Shown piece by piece: positions 51,301 to 60,500 of a stretch of DNA of 64,000 bases. The notes under the pieces were generated by a model. The model worked only from the letters and a program-made list of their open reading frames with translations, did not search any database and was not told the origin of the DNA. Numbering within the stretch: position 1 is the stretch's first letter; each line of letters opens with the position of its first letter. The position numbers were made by a program, and so were the translations under genes. This DNA comes from CAIVAT01 sp037133475 (GTDB lineage: Bacteria; Bacteroidota; Bacteroidia; Bacteroidales; FEN-979). Location of the stretch: NCBI GenBank assembly GCA_037133475.1, contig JBAXOB010000011.1:38421-102420 (forward strand), read 5' to 3'.

Positions 51301-54023
51301 TCACCGTGTCGGGCAACTTCATCTACAGCCTTTCGGTTGCCTCCGCCGATCTAACCTCCAGTCTGCGCGGCATCGACCTCAACAATGGCAATGTCGCCTG
51401 CTACGACAATATTGTCAACCTGGGAACAGATGTGGCCATCGGCTGCAAAATCAATGGCATCTGGGAAGAGAGCACCGCTGCAACCTATACAAAAAGCATC
51501 CTTTTTAACAGCGTCTATATCGGCGGGACCATTGTTTCAGGGACAACCTCCTCGACCTGCGCCTTATGGAACCAATCGAACAATGCCACCCGGGATTACA
51601 GGAATAATATTTTGTTCAATGCCCGTACAGGGGGCAGCACCGGCAAGCATTATGCCGTTTACCTGTCCGGAACCGCAGGCCTGACAATCGATTACAACGA
51701 CTATTATGTAACGGGCTCCAACGGGATGCTGGGTTACCTGGTCTCTGACAAAGCGAGCCTTGCCCTATGGAAAACAGCCACCGGGCAGGATGCAAACAGT
51801 TTGAACATCAACCCCGGCTACACGGTGGCCGGCGGCACATCGCCCGGGAATTATTATACTTCCGGCATATTGCCCGGTGTCGCCGGCACCGGAGTAACCA
51901 TCGACTTCACAGGGCTTACCCGGAACCCGGCGCCCAAAATGGGAGCCCTGGAAAGAAACCTGGTAACCTGGAAGGGGAGTACCAGCACCGACTTCGGGAC
52001 TGCCGCCAACTGGACCGAAAATGAGGTTCCGGCCACCGGGGTTAACATCACCTTTGACAACTCCCCCGTCAACAACTGCATTCTCGATCAGAACCGGACG
52101 GTTGGAGACATTATCAATGCCCAAAGCCTTAAAATACTGGTTATAAACGGGAAACAGCTAACCATTACCGGGAACCTGAACTTTACCAACGGCGCCCAGA
52201 TCGATGCTTCTGCCTCCACCTCAACGGTGGGTTTTGCAGGATTGTCTTCCCAGGTTATACCGGCAGGTTCTTTTGTCAACAATTCGATTTACAACCTTGC
52301 CCTGAACAACCCGTACAATGTGGCCCTCAGTGGCACGTTACGGGTTTTGAATTCGCTGACGGCAACCAATGGCAAACTGGATGCAAAGTCAACACAACCT
52401 TCGATGGTTTTTGCCGGCGTTTCAGGACAATCCATCGCGGGCAACCTTTTCCTGAACGACTCGGTTTATAACCTGACCGTTGACAATACCAGCGGGGTCA
52501 CACTGAACGCCAACCTCACCGTAATCAATTCCCTTGTCATAAACACCGGTAAGCTACTGGCAATTGGCGCTGCCAGGGAGCTGACCGTAACCGGGACGCT
52601 CACCAACAATGCGGGCACGGCAGGCCTTCTCTTGCTTTCCGATTCAACGGGCACCGCCTCATTGCTGCATAACAACGCCAATGTCCCCGCAACCGTTCAG
52701 CGATATATCAGTGGTTCAAAGGAGGCATGGCATTTCCTGTCCCCCCCAGTCTCAAACCAGGATATCAGTGCGAACCAGGGAACAGCTGGTTCGTGGTTGC
52801 CTTCAGGAAGTTACGGAAACGGGACGGGCTACGACCTTTACATCTGGAATGAACCTACCAACTGCTGGATCTACAAACTCAATACAACCGCGACCGTCAA
52901 CTGGAATACCATCCACCCGGGAGCCGATTTTGTTCCCGGCCGCGGTTACCTCTACTCGGTCCAGGCCCTCCATCCTACGAAAACATTCACCGGGACGCTG
53001 AACAACGGACCTGTAAGCTATGGATTTAGCAGTGGCAGTTCCGATCCAGCCCTGGTGGGGTTCAATCTTGTCGGCAATCCATATCCTTCGGCGATTGACT
53101 GGAGCGCAGCCACAGGCTGGACCAGGACCGGCCTGATGAACTCGGCCGGGGGCTACGATATGTGGATATGGAACCCGGCCGCCAACAATTACGGGGTATT
53201 CAACTCCAATGACGGCGATGGGGTGGGGACCAATGCTGCTTCCCGTTATATTGCCCCCATGCAGGGCTTTTTCGTTCGTGCTGCCGCAACAGGCGCCCTG
53301 GGCTTTGACAATCCCGTGCGCATCCCAACCAACGCACCCTGGTTTAAAACCACCAGCCAGGAGATCAATAAAGTCAACCTGATCGTTCAATCGGGCGGCG
53401 GTAACGGGACCGATGAAATATTGCTGAATTTCAATTATACAGAGAATGTAAACGGTGCTAAAAAATTATTCAGCGAGGTTGCCACCGCACCCAGCTTATA
53501 CATGGCAAATCTATCAGAACAGCTGTCGGTCCGCAATTTCACCAATACCGGTGAAAATCCCTCGGTCCCTGTCTATTTCAAGCCCGGAACAGATGGCAAT
53601 TTCACCATTTCCTGCAGCTTCGACCCGGGCAAATTCGACGTCGTGATGCTCCAGGACCTGCAGAAACATTACGTGCAAAACCTCAAGACAAACAACAATT
53701 ACTCGTTCGAATCGTCGACTTCGGATAGCCCAACCCGCTTTATCCTCCATTTCGGCCCCGACAACAGCGCCTACAACGATGAACTACCTGCCAGGATTTA
53801 TGCCGACGGCCATTTCCTGGTCATCGACCTCAGTCTCATCGCCTGCGAAACCGAAGGATGGGTTTACGATGCGCAGGGACGATTGCTGATTCACCGGATG
53901 TTATCCGGAAAAACACTGCATTCCGTTGACCTGGTTGCCGGTGCCCAGATGGTGATCGTTATCATCAGGAACCCGAATGGTCACCTGAGCCGGAAAATAA
54001 TCTGGCCGGGAACCAAACGTTAA
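42384..54023 (+). CDS. Giant T9SS surface protein with four tandem beta-helix-like units
   Basis: 3,879 residues, one uninterrupted frame. Signal peptide to about residue 29 (ISLLLFLVTVTLLAGRPLHAQ). Four homologous units of about 770-850 residues follow (about 30-797, 798-1568, 1569-2340, 2341-3190). Each opens with a sequence like YKAGVLQASYLRLKDVFDKI, contains D-L-N-G-A-D-Y-V-x-V-D-G-R-V-N, many short N-N-x-I-x-N-I/L turns that suggest an asparagine-laddered right-handed beta-helix, then N-Y-R-D-N-I-L and L-T-I-D-Y-N-D-Y, and closes with T-P-T-M-G-A-x-E. Unit 4 holds an insertion (about 2696-2770). The C-terminal region (3193-3879) has shorter beta repeats (VYNLTVDNTSGVTLNANLTV), a W-rich module (YDMWIWNPAANNYGV) and a variant T9SS sorting domain. 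Probably an adhesin or other surface filament; no catalytic site recognised. Confidence 0.88.
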   Translation: MRTSAGIKISLLLFLVTVTLLAGRPLHAQTTKTVGGAGASYATLKLAFDAINAGTITGAITLQVTGSTTETASAVLNASGSGSASYTSVNIYPTLTGKTIGGNIAGPLIDLNGADYVVVDGRVNAAGAAKDMTITNTNTGLASSTVRFINSATNNTLKYCTIRGSEMSSSAGIIFFSTAATGPGNDANLVDQNNITADPAGRPVNAVYSEGTASRENSGNTISNNNIYNFLNNSTASNGISFYSNTTGCTISGNSFYETATFVPTGWVEYDVIRINNVSGVNFNVSDNYIGGSLPSCLGTAWTKTNANNNTFFAIYLNVGTATATSIQNNTIQNINWSNSNATLWTGIHVAAGAVNIGTIAGNTIGSASGTGSITVNAGDNSSSVYGINITGTGTINCQNNIIGSVTAAMADGNKGNNLYGIYKNPGAGTTNISNNTIGSAATAGSFQASSTSMGNGQTVIGINSDGTGTTTISGNILINIKNGQTSFTGSSPTIGIQTTAGSNTIQNNTVGNISTGNGLWGSVGSASAMGICQKSTTSGTLQSVNGNVVYNITNNHPNRLVRTNGIFYQGPPSGANTVSGNFVHDLSLSSSDPGSDMDGIVLYDGLTTCANNVISLGTGITGGYAINGIWDNSGSTNNNSIWFNTVNIGGSVSPGTTTVTAALYNPASSSTRNYRDNILNNTRSGGSSGKHYAIYLSGTSGLTIDYNDYFANGTSGVLGFVGSDKTTLAAFSAATGQDAGSSALNPAFVNAGGASATDYEPTCDKLAGITISAVTVDYLSAPRAATPTMGAFEGTLNLNIDVYKAGVLQASYLRLKDVFDKINNGTLTGGLEVRIKASLIENASAVLYQNGYTGSGGTSNYSAVTIYPTLTGLSVTGDFTAPLIDFNGAVNVTVDGRVNQSGSAKDLILTNINTGTPATIRFINSAGNNTVKYCYIKGSELITAGGIIFFSTAPAGNGNDNITIDQNTITAESTGRPVNAVYSEGTASHENSGIIISNNILYNFMNPALASNGIFFNSNTTGCNITANNFFETTTIIPTNSSTYNIIQINNIAGSGFVVSDNYIGGGTIQCGGTAWTKTGSNNTFYGIYMNAGTSAATSIQNNTIRNFSWNNAYSYGWTGIHIAAGWVNIGTVAGNTIGAGTGTGSIAFTAGETSSNVYGINIAGTGVVDCENNIIGAISATVTDGSKGNNVYGISKAGVAGNTIISNNLIGSLVTPNSIQALSTSTGNSQTMTGISCDGTATNTISGNTVMNIRSAQTSFTGTSPVTGIQTTAGSNTIQNNTTARITSANAYYGSPGISSVCGIAQKSNTGGTTQTVTGNSVYEISNANTNSHVRVTGILYQGPSSGSNTVSGNFVVNLTLSSTDAGAGIEGIGLYGGPVSCFNNIVSLGTGVTTGYSISGIWDNGGPGICNLWFNTVYTGGAISSGSTSSTAAIYSASGSSTRNYRDNLLYNGRTGGTSGKHYALWLAGTTSLTIDYNDYYVTGTNGILAYINGDKTTLADLKAATGQDAGSISTNPLLSNPGGTTATDYIPAAILPGTTISGVPADYSGYTRAATPTIGAYERTLNIDVYKAGVFQATYARLKDAFDKINNGTHTGSLEIKIRASTTEPATAALYQSGYTGSGGTSSYTSVSIYPAVNGISITGNLAAPLIDLNGAVNVTIDGCVNATGSSRSMVVSNTSSSNAAGTATIRLINDASSNTIKYCILKGSTTNTSSGVVAIATTSGTTGNNANSIDNNNITNASDASRPLAAIFSSGTPAKDNTGNSYTNNNIFDVLNRSAASGCINIGAYSTAETIQGNSFYETSPFVPAAGVSYSLVKINNTSGNGYLLSGNYFGGNAAQCGGSPWTKTAAADNGFYAINLTVGATTASSVQGNVIRNFAWSNQGAAAWTALQVSSGVVNIGTVTGNTIGASAGTGSIIVTGGASGTAVYGMNIAGAGTIVCQNNTIGAITADNTDATAASSVYAISRSNTATSTFSNNLIGSTSAANSIQAVSVASANAQNVYGLYNTTGGTFIVSNCTIANLTNSTTNANSATFGVVNGIASSYGVNTIIGNTIRNLTNANANNSAANTASVCGIALTSTNTLNTITGNTIYALVNTNTTFSGSVAGLYFGTTGSSHIVAGNFIHSLSVTGVSSSASLYGIKIGAGAATYYNNIINLGGNTAATIYGIYETGTTGNNNNLYFNSVYIGGAPVTGALNSYALYSAVSTNTRNFRDNIIENARSDNGSTGQNYCAYFNYGVNTNLTLDFNDYYAPGTGGVLGSYNGTDVTTLPLITGKDASSLSLNPLFANAGGTNPADYYPASDKLAGTAISSITTDYNSLTRSGTPTMGAIEGNLNLNVSVYKAGLLQARYTSLKYAFDRIDDGTHTGALEIRITGNTTEPSSAMLFQSGYTSAGNTSSYSSVLIYPTVSGCTISGNLDAPLIDLYGADNVTIDGRVNATGAAADLTLANSSTGSSSSNGTLRFYNSAENNLIRYCNIQGSCTSAATGMINFSSASSGNGNDNDIIEFCNITNAGGNRPVNTLFANGTASHENSGDIIRNNNFFNFINPAISSYGMNIASNATGWTISGNSFYETTVVIPSAATNYNVIRVMTGDGHMISGNYIGGSASHCGGTAWTVNSNTPHYFCGIYTGSATGTTNTVQNNLIQNISYTSIQANPWDGIFVYSGNVNVIGNTIGATTGTGSIVVSTPAAAASATVTGGVVTALTLIGGGSGYTTPPVITFSTSGSTTPATATATITGGVVTAINLTGGGSGYTGVPSVVFDGQTNGYSTSHGMIQNSAGTVNITGNNIGSITTVGSAWYSHGFESIYVRGIVANTTFTNNLIGSLTTPNSIFVSSAASASLTKQDVYGIYSSGIGTTVITGNTIANLTNAYTGLNSLSRTRGIATIAGSNTITNNTVRNLTTSSKQSSNASSASVIGISQTSATASTTQAVTGNTVYSLSDNSPTAQVYVTGIYYTGPATGTFTVSGNFIYSLSVASADLTSSLRGIDLNNGNVACYDNIVNLGTDVAIGCKINGIWEESTAATYTKSILFNSVYIGGTIVSGTTSSTCALWNQSNNATRDYRNNILFNARTGGSTGKHYAVYLSGTAGLTIDYNDYYVTGSNGMLGYLVSDKASLALWKTATGQDANSLNINPGYTVAGGTSPGNYYTSGILPGVAGTGVTIDFTGLTRNPAPKMGALERNLVTWKGSTSTDFGTAANWTENEVPATGVNITFDNSPVNNCILDQNRTVGDIINAQSLKILVINGKQLTITGNLNFTNGAQIDASASTSTVGFAGLSSQVIPAGSFVNNSIYNLALNNPYNVALSGTLRVLNSLTATNGKLDAKSTQPSMVFAGVSGQSIAGNLFLNDSVYNLTVDNTSGVTLNANLTVINSLVINTGKLLAIGAARELTVTGTLTNNAGTAGLLLLSDSTGTASLLHNNANVPATVQRYISGSKEAWHFLSPPVSNQDISANQGTAGSWLPSGSYGNGTGYDLYIWNEPTNCWIYKLNTTATVNWNTIHPGADFVPGRGYLYSVQALHPTKTFTGTLNNGPVSYGFSSGSSDPALVGFNLVGNPYPSAIDWSAATGWTRTGLMNSAGGYDMWIWNPAANNYGVFNSNDGDGVGTNAASRYIAPMQGFFVRAAATGALGFDNPVRIPTNAPWFKTTSQEINKVNLIVQSGGGNGTDEILLNFNYTENVNGAKKLFSEVATAPSLYMANLSEQLSVRNFTNTGENPSVPVYFKPGTDGNFTISCSFDPGKFDVVMLQDLQKHYVQNLKTNNNYSFESSTSDSPTRFILHFGPDNSAYNDELPARIYADGHFLVIDLSLIACETEGWVYDAQGRLLIHRMLSGKTLHSVDLVAGAQMVIVIIRNPNGHLSRKIIWPGTKR
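42471..44774 (+). repeat. Giant protein 1, unit 1
   Basis: Encodes about residues 30-797. This founder-type unit starts TVGGAGASYATLKLAFDAI, the same opening as unit 1 of the paralogue at 54524, whereas later units open with a VYKAG version. Boundaries are taken from the recurring T-P-T-M-G-A-x-E end motif and are good to a few residues. Confidence 0.8.
44775..47084 (+). repeat. Giant protein 1, unit 2
   Basis: Encodes about residues 798-1568, opening NLNIDVYKAGVLQASYLRLK and closing TPTIGAYERTL. It follows unit 1 in the order of all internal motifs (NGAVNVTVDGRVN, AWTKTGSNNTF, NNTIRNFSWNN, STRNYRDNLLYNGRTGG). Sequence identity is obvious by eye but far from complete, so the duplication is not recent. 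Confidence 0.8.
47085..49404 (+). repeat. Giant protein 1, unit 3
   Basis: Encodes about residues 1569-2340, opening TLNIDVYKAGVFQATYARLK. It shares with unit 1 and unit 2 of the 54524 paralogue the segments ATYYNNIINLGG or ATYANNIISLAG and QNYCAYFNYGVNTNLTL/LHYCAYFNYAVNTNLTL, suggesting subtypes of unit that are older than, or shuffled between, the two giant genes. Confidence 0.8.
49405..51953 (+). repeat. Giant protein 1, unit 4, with inserted module
   Basis: Encodes about residues 2341-3190, about 75 residues longer than the other units. The extra length is an insertion directly after the conserved GTGSIVV strand (see 50471-50700). Opens NLNVSVYKAGLLQARYTSLK and ends PAPKMGALERNL. Confidence 0.8.
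50471..50700 (+). repeat. Inserted tandem module in unit 4
   Basis: Encodes two copies of about 35 residues of the pattern G-G-V-V-T-A-x-x-L-x-G-G-G-S-G-Y-T-x-x-P-x-V-x-F: TGGVVTALTLIGGGSGYTTP then TGGVVTAINLTGGGSGYTGV. This G-G-S-G-Y-T motif is known from phage tail and surface proteins. The surrounding beta-helix sequence resumes as in other units. Confidence 0.85.
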
Positions 54024-54211
54024 CGGTTTTTCCGGCATTCCGGCATTCTGCCTCTAACCGCGAACCAGTTAAAGAAAAGCTTCAGGAACCCCGATATCGT
54101 CGTTTTCCATGATTTTCCGGGTACCCGGGCCAGGAGCCTGGGTTCCATAAATTACCAACAGGTATGGATGGGAAATGTAGTGCTGTGAATATTTATTTCA
54201 AGGACCGGTTA
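54024..54211. other. Intergenic region between the giant genes, upstream part
   Basis: Follows the stop codon of giant gene 1. It contains a direct repeat CCGGCATT near 54032-54048 and a 12-bp palindrome CCGGGTACCCGG at 54117-54128 next to CCAGGAGCCTGG at 54131-54142; these could fold as hairpins and end transcription, but lack T tracts. Confidence 0.3.
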
Positions 54212-54242
54212 TTGCATACAGTAAAATAATTTTATATCTTTG
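54212..54242 (+). promoter_or_regulatory. Block 1 upstream of giant gene 2: promoter
   Basis: TTG (54212-54214), 20 bp, TATCTTTG (54235-54242) fits the Bacteroidota promoter. The 32-nt block 54212-54243 is identical at 30 positions to 61631-61662 upstream of the DUF4402 gene. Confidence 0.75.
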
Positions 54243-54370
54243 CGCTTGATTAAGGGTAATCACCACTGCTGAAAGGAATTAGTTTGCCGGAACGAAAACG
54301 TTGAAAGCTATTGATAAATCCTTATTTTCCTTACCCATGATCCACCCGGGAGGTAAATTTCCTTTATTCG

Positions 54371-54414
54371 ACAACCAGTTTGAGACTACGTTTCCCGTTT
54401 TGAGATTTTTATGG
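54371..54414 (+). promoter_or_regulatory. Block 2 upstream of giant gene 2: tandem 12-mers
   Basis: CCAGTTTGAGAC at 54375-54386 and CCGTTTTGAGAT at 54395-54406 are 20 bp apart, about two helical turns. The same pair with the same 20-bp spacing occurs at 61795-61826. It lies 106 bp before the sigma54-like block, a distance usual for activator sites of sigma54 promoters. Confidence 0.6.
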
Positions 54415-54480
54415 TTTCAGGGTATTTATTCGCCTTCTGTAAGTACTGGTGGTTCAATGCGCTGATAATTTCCCTGAATT

Positions 54481-54495
54481 CTGGCACAATGATTG
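54481..54495 (+). promoter_or_regulatory. Block 3 upstream of giant gene 2: sigma54-like element
   Basis: CTGGCACAATGATTG contains TGGCAC-N5-TTG, the -24/-12 spacing of sigma54 promoters; the next base is T where the consensus TTGC has C. Thirteen of 15 bases match 61902-61916. A start site about 12 nt downstream would give a leader of roughly 17 nt to ATG 54524. Confidence 0.45.
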
Positions 54496-54523
54496 TTTTA
54501 CTTATGAAATTTTGCACCGTTCT

Positions 54524-57500
54524 ATGAAGAAGATCAATACTCTGCTTTGCGCCGTAACGATGATATGCCTGTTATGGGCTCATAATGGCCTTGCACAATC
54601 AACAGTCGGGGGTGTGGGTGCCAATTATTCAACCTTAAAGGCGGCCTTTGATGCCATCAACGCGGGCACCCTTAATGGGAACATAACGCTTCAGATAACG
54701 GGCAGCACCACGGAATCAGCTTCCTGCGTGTTAAATGCCAGCGGAAGCGGGAGCGCCAGCTACACAAATATCCTGATCTATCCGACAGGGTCAGGTTACT
54801 CTGTGTCGGGCAGTTTTGTAGGCGCATTGATTAATCTGAACGGTGCTGATTATGTTGATATAGACGGAAGGGTAAACCAGGCAGGTCCTGCCGATCTTAC
54901 CCTGGCCAATAACAGCAATTCCCCCGGCGCTTCGGTGGCAACGCTTCAGTTTATCAATTCAGCGGAAAACAACGTTATAGAATACTGCAATATAAAGGGC
55001 TCGCAAACTAGTGCAAATTCCGGTGTAATCCTCTTTTCCACGGCGACCTCGGGCAACGGGAATGACGGAAATATTATCGACCATAACAATATCACAGGCG
55101 GCTCCGGCGGCAGGCCGGTTAACGTGTTGCTTTCCCTTGGATCGGCAGGGTTTGAGAACAGCGGCGACCTGATCACAAACAACAACTTTTATGACTTCCT
55201 CAGGAATGGCACCGCTTCGAACGGCATTAACCTTTCAACTGCCACTACTGCCTTTACCATTACGGGGAACAGTTTCTATGAAACCAGCTCATTTGTGCCT
55301 TCTGCTGCCGTTGCCTATAACATCATTTATATCAACAATGCCTCCGGGGTGAATTTTATCGTTTCCGACAATTATATCGGCGGCCAATCAGCGTTATGCG
55401 GAGGCTCGCCATGGACAAAGACCAATGCCTTCAATAATGTCTTCACCGCCATTAACCTGACCGTGGGAACTACGACCGTAAGCAGCGTACAAAACAATAC
55501 CGTCCAGAACATGGCCTGGAGCAATTCAGGCGTCGGTCCGTGGACCGGGATCGCGGTAGCAGGCGGCAATGTAAATGTCGGCACCAATACCGGCAACGAG
55601 ATCGGTGATGACAACACCACAGGCTCCCTGCTGATCACCGGTGGCCTGACCGGCACAAATGTTTACGGTATCAATATTACAGGATCAGGCGTTGTGGATT
55701 GTGAGTTTAACACGATCGCCTCCATCACAGCGGCCAATTCAACATCGACCCTGGCGACAAACTTTTACGGGATCAACAAAACCGCCGTTGCCGGGACCAC
55801 CACGATCAGCAACAATACCATCGGCAGTTTAACCACCTCCGGCAGCATCAATGCATCCTCGGGAAGCACCTCGAATACACAGACCCTCTACGGCATCTAT
55901 TCGGCAGGTACCGGTACGATTGTAATCAACAACAATACCATTTCCAACCTGGTTAACGGCACCACAAACGCCACCACTGCCACTCCTGGCCTGGTAAACG
56001 GGATTGCCTCCGTGAGCGGCACCAACACGATCATGAACAACAATGTCAGCAGCCTGTCGATTGCCAATGCCAACAACACGGCTTCCAGTACAGCCGCAGT
56101 TTGCGGAATCGTCACCCTGGGCGCCACCCTGAAAACCGTTTCAGGCAATGCCATTTACAACCTTTCCAATACCTATGCCTCCTTTGCCGGGAGTGTTATC
56201 GGGCTGTATTTTACCGGCAGTTCCGGGACCAATATCGTATCCCGCAATTTCATCTACAATCTCTCGGTTCCCATTGGTACCACGGGTGCATCGATCTATG
56301 CGTTGAAAATTAATTCCGGTGCGGCCACCTACTACAACAACATAATCAACCTGGGGGGAACGACGGCAACAACGCTTTACGGCATCTACGATCCCGGAAC
56401 TTCCGGCACCACGGCCAATATTTACTTCAATACTGTTTATATCGGCGGAAGCCTTGGCACGGGAGTTTCCAATCAGTCCTTTGCATTGTACAGTGCGGGA
56501 ACAGCCAACACCCGCAATTACCGCGACAATATCCTCGTGAATGCGCGTTCAACGACCGGCGGATCCGGTCTGCACTATGCCGCATACTTTAACTATGCGG
56601 TGAGTACCGGCCTGACACTTGATTATAATGATTATTATACGACCGGAACCGGAGGGGTTCTGGGATATTACAATTCCGGCAACAAAAATTCACTTCCCCT
56701 GGTTACCGGGCTGGATGCCAGCAGCCTCAACCTCAACCCCGGCTTTGCCAATCCCGGGGGCATTATCCCCACCGATTACATGCCCTCTTCGGCCTTGCTG
56801 GCAGGCACAACAATAGCTGCTATTCCCACCGATTATTTAGCCATAACCAGGGCAGGAACCCCAACGATGGGGGCCCTGGAAGGGATATTAAACCTGAATG
56901 TCGATGTATATAAGGGCGCTGTCTTGCTTTCAACCTATCCCAGGCTGAAAAATGCCTTTGACAAGATAAACAACGGCACGCATACCGGGGCGCTCGAGAT
57001 CAGGATAAAAGTGAGTACCATTGAAACCGCTGCGGCCGTATTATACCAAAGCGGCTATGCAGGCGCAGGCGGAACCTCAAGTTACAGTTCAGTGAAAATT
57101 TTTCCTACCATTTCCGGCATCACTGTTTCGGGTAACCTCAATACTCCGCTTATCGACCTTAACGGTGCCGACTACGTAACGATCGATGGCAGTGTGAATG
57201 CCGCCGGGGCCGGGAGAGACATGGTGATCACCAACGCAAACACCGGGACCTCCGCATCCACCATCAGGTTTATCAACACGGCTGAACATAATACCATAAA
57301 ATATTCAACGATAAAGGGCTCAGGAACCAGCGGGTCTTACGGAATCATCCTGTTTTCAACGGCCACCGCCGGCAATGGCAACTCCGGGAATACCATTGAT
57401 AACAACAACATAACCAGCGATGCCGCAGGCAGGCCTGTCAACGCCCTGTACGCATCCGGCTCGGCCACTTACCTGAATAGCGGGAATATCATCAGCAACA

Positions 57501-60500
57501 ACAGCTTTTATGATTTCCTGAAGAACGGTACTGCCTCTTATGGCATCAACATTTATTCAAATAATACCGGCTGGTCGGTTACGGGTAACAGTTTTTACGA
57601 AACCACCTCCTTTGTGCCAACGGCAAGTGTTGCCTATAATGCCATACTGGTCAATAATGCCTCCGGGGTCGGCTTCACGGTTACCGGCAACTACATTGGA
57701 GGAAACACCTCCCTGTGCGGCGGGTCGGCATGGACAAAGACAAAAGCCTTCAATAATACTTTCAACGGCATCTACATGAACGTGGGGACCGCCACCGTCA
57801 GCAACGTTCAGAACAATACCATCCGGAACATTGCCTGGAGCAATTATTTAAATGCGGCATGGACCGGTATCAATATTGTGGCGGGAACCGTCAATGTAGG
57901 CACCGCAACCGGCAACACCATCGGTGCACAAACCGGTACCGGTTCAATTACGGTTACCGACAGTCTTGCCTCTACCGTATATGGAATAAGTATCTCGGCT
58001 ACGGGTACCGTTGATTGCGAAAAAAACGTCATCGGCGCCATCACCACGGGGAACAACTCTGCCACCAATGCAACAAGCTTCCTGGGAATTTATAAAACCG
58101 GGGTTGCCGGAACCACAACCATCAGCAACAACCTTATCGGCAGCACAACCACCGCCAACAGTATCCAGACCGGCTCAGCAAGCACGACCGATGCCCAAAG
58201 CCTTATAGGTATCTATTTCACAGGTACCGGGACAGCCGCGATTGACAACAACACCGTCGCCAACCTTAAGAATTCCACAAATTCCGTTACAACCGGGAAC
58301 GCAGGCCGGGTCTGCGGTATTGCTACAACAAACGGGACAAACACCATTACCAACAATACGATTCATGATTTGACGATCGCCAACGCCAATAACTCCTCCT
58401 CCAATACCGCTGCGGCTTGTGGAATAGCGCTCAGCACGGCGACCCTGAAAACTGTCAGCGGCAATACAATCTATAACCTGACTAACACCTTTTCCTCCTT
58501 TGGAGGATCCGTTATCGGCATCTACTATTACGGCAGCACAGGCGCCAATATGGTTTCGGGCAACTATATTTACGGGCTCTCCGTGACAGGGGCCAGTTCC
58601 ACTACCGCCTCCGTTTTCGGCATCAGGACCGGTGCCGGCGCTGCTACCTATGCCAACAATATCATATCACTTGCAGGCAACACGGCAACCACCATTTACG
58701 GTATTTACGAATCAGGCGCTGCCAGCAATAACAACAACCTCTATTTCAACACGATTTATATTGGCGGAAACCTTGCTTCGGGAATCACCAGTAAATCCTT
58801 CGCCCTGTACAGTGCAGCGACTACCAACACCCGGAATTTCAGGAACAATATCCTGGTGAATGCCCGTTCAACCACCGGCGGATCAAACCTGCATTATTGC
58901 GCCTATTTCAACTATGCCGTCAACACAAATCTCACCCTCGATTACAATGATTATTTCACAACGGGAACCGGTGGGGTCTTAGGCTATTACAATGCAACCA
59001 ATAAAACCACACTGCCTATTGTAACCGGGCTTGACGCCCACAGTTCCGCTGTTACACCTTCCTTTGCCAATGCAGGCGGAACCCAGGCAATCGACTATAA
59101 AATTTCAGCTGCCCTCACGGGCGTTACGGGCACAGGTATCACCACCGACTACGGATCCAATACCAGGACCGGCCCGACCATGGGAGCCTGGGAAAAACTG
59201 GGCAACAAATGGAAAGGCACGATCAGTACTGCATGGAATACTGCGGGAAACTGGACAGAGAACATTGTTCCCGCAACAGATGCCAGTATCGTGTTTGACG
59301 ACCTTCCGGTTAATCATTGCCTGCTTGACCAAAACCGTTCGGTTACCGGCATCACCAACGGGCAGGCAACCTACAGGCTTGTCACCAACGGGTTTAAGCT
59401 CACCGTGAAAGGGGCCCTGACCTTTACCAACGGAGCGCAGATTGATGCTTCCGCTTCGGGATCAACTGTTGAATTTGCCGGAATCGCACCGCAGGCCATC
59501 CCTTCCGGAGCTTTTCTTACAAACCAGGTATATAACCTGACCGTTAACAATGCCACCAATGTGACATTAAGCGGATCGTTGAAACTGCTCAACACACTGG
59601 CCATTACTGCCGGGCGCCTGGATCTCTTCACGAATTCAACAACCCTGGAATTTGCAGGCACTTCGCCTCAGTCCATTCCCTCAGGCGCATTCAATGCTGA
59701 TAAAATTTACAACCTGACGGTGAATAACACGGCGAATGTTACCCTAAACGGGAGCCTGACGTTACTAAACACCCTGGCAGCCACCGCCGGAAGCCTCGAT
59801 GCATTCACCAACTCACCAACCCTGATCTATTCGGGCTCTACCCCCCAGGCTATCGGCAGCAATCTGATCCTCAATAATAAAGCCTACAACCTCACCATTG
59901 ACAATGCAAACGGGGTTACCCTTAATACCAGGTTCCTGGTAACCCATTCCCTCACTATCAATTCAGGAAAGAAATTTACGGTTGCTCCCACCGTAAAACT
60001 GGATGTAACCGGTACGCTCACCAACAACGGTGGCACAGCAGGCTTTGTACTCCAATCCGGGCTGACAGGCAATGCATCCCTGATCCATAACACCAGCAAC
60101 GTTCCTGCCACGGTCCAGCGTTCAATGGGCACCAAGGCGGAAAAATGGCATTTCATCTCCTCCCCTGTTGCCAGCCAGAGTATCACAGGGTCATGGTTGC
60201 CTGCCGGCAATTATATTAACGGTACGGGGTATGATATGTATGTGTGGGATGAACCGACCAGTTTCTGGATCCCCAGGGTTGACACCACCTCCACCATCAA
60301 CTGGACCACGGCAAACCCGGGGCTGAATTTTATTGTCGGCAGGGGTTACCTCTATTCGGTGGAGAATCCAAATCCAATGAAACAATTCACCGGCAATTTA
60401 AACAACGGTGCCGTGAGCTACAATGTAACCACCGGCGGGACTGACCCAGCCATGAAGGGGTTCAACCTGGTTGGCAACCCTTATCCCTCGTCAATGGACT

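Noticed and set aside
52803..53390. 195-codon minus-strand frame inside giant gene 1
   Set aside because: Antisense to the conserved W-rich C-terminal region of the giant protein.
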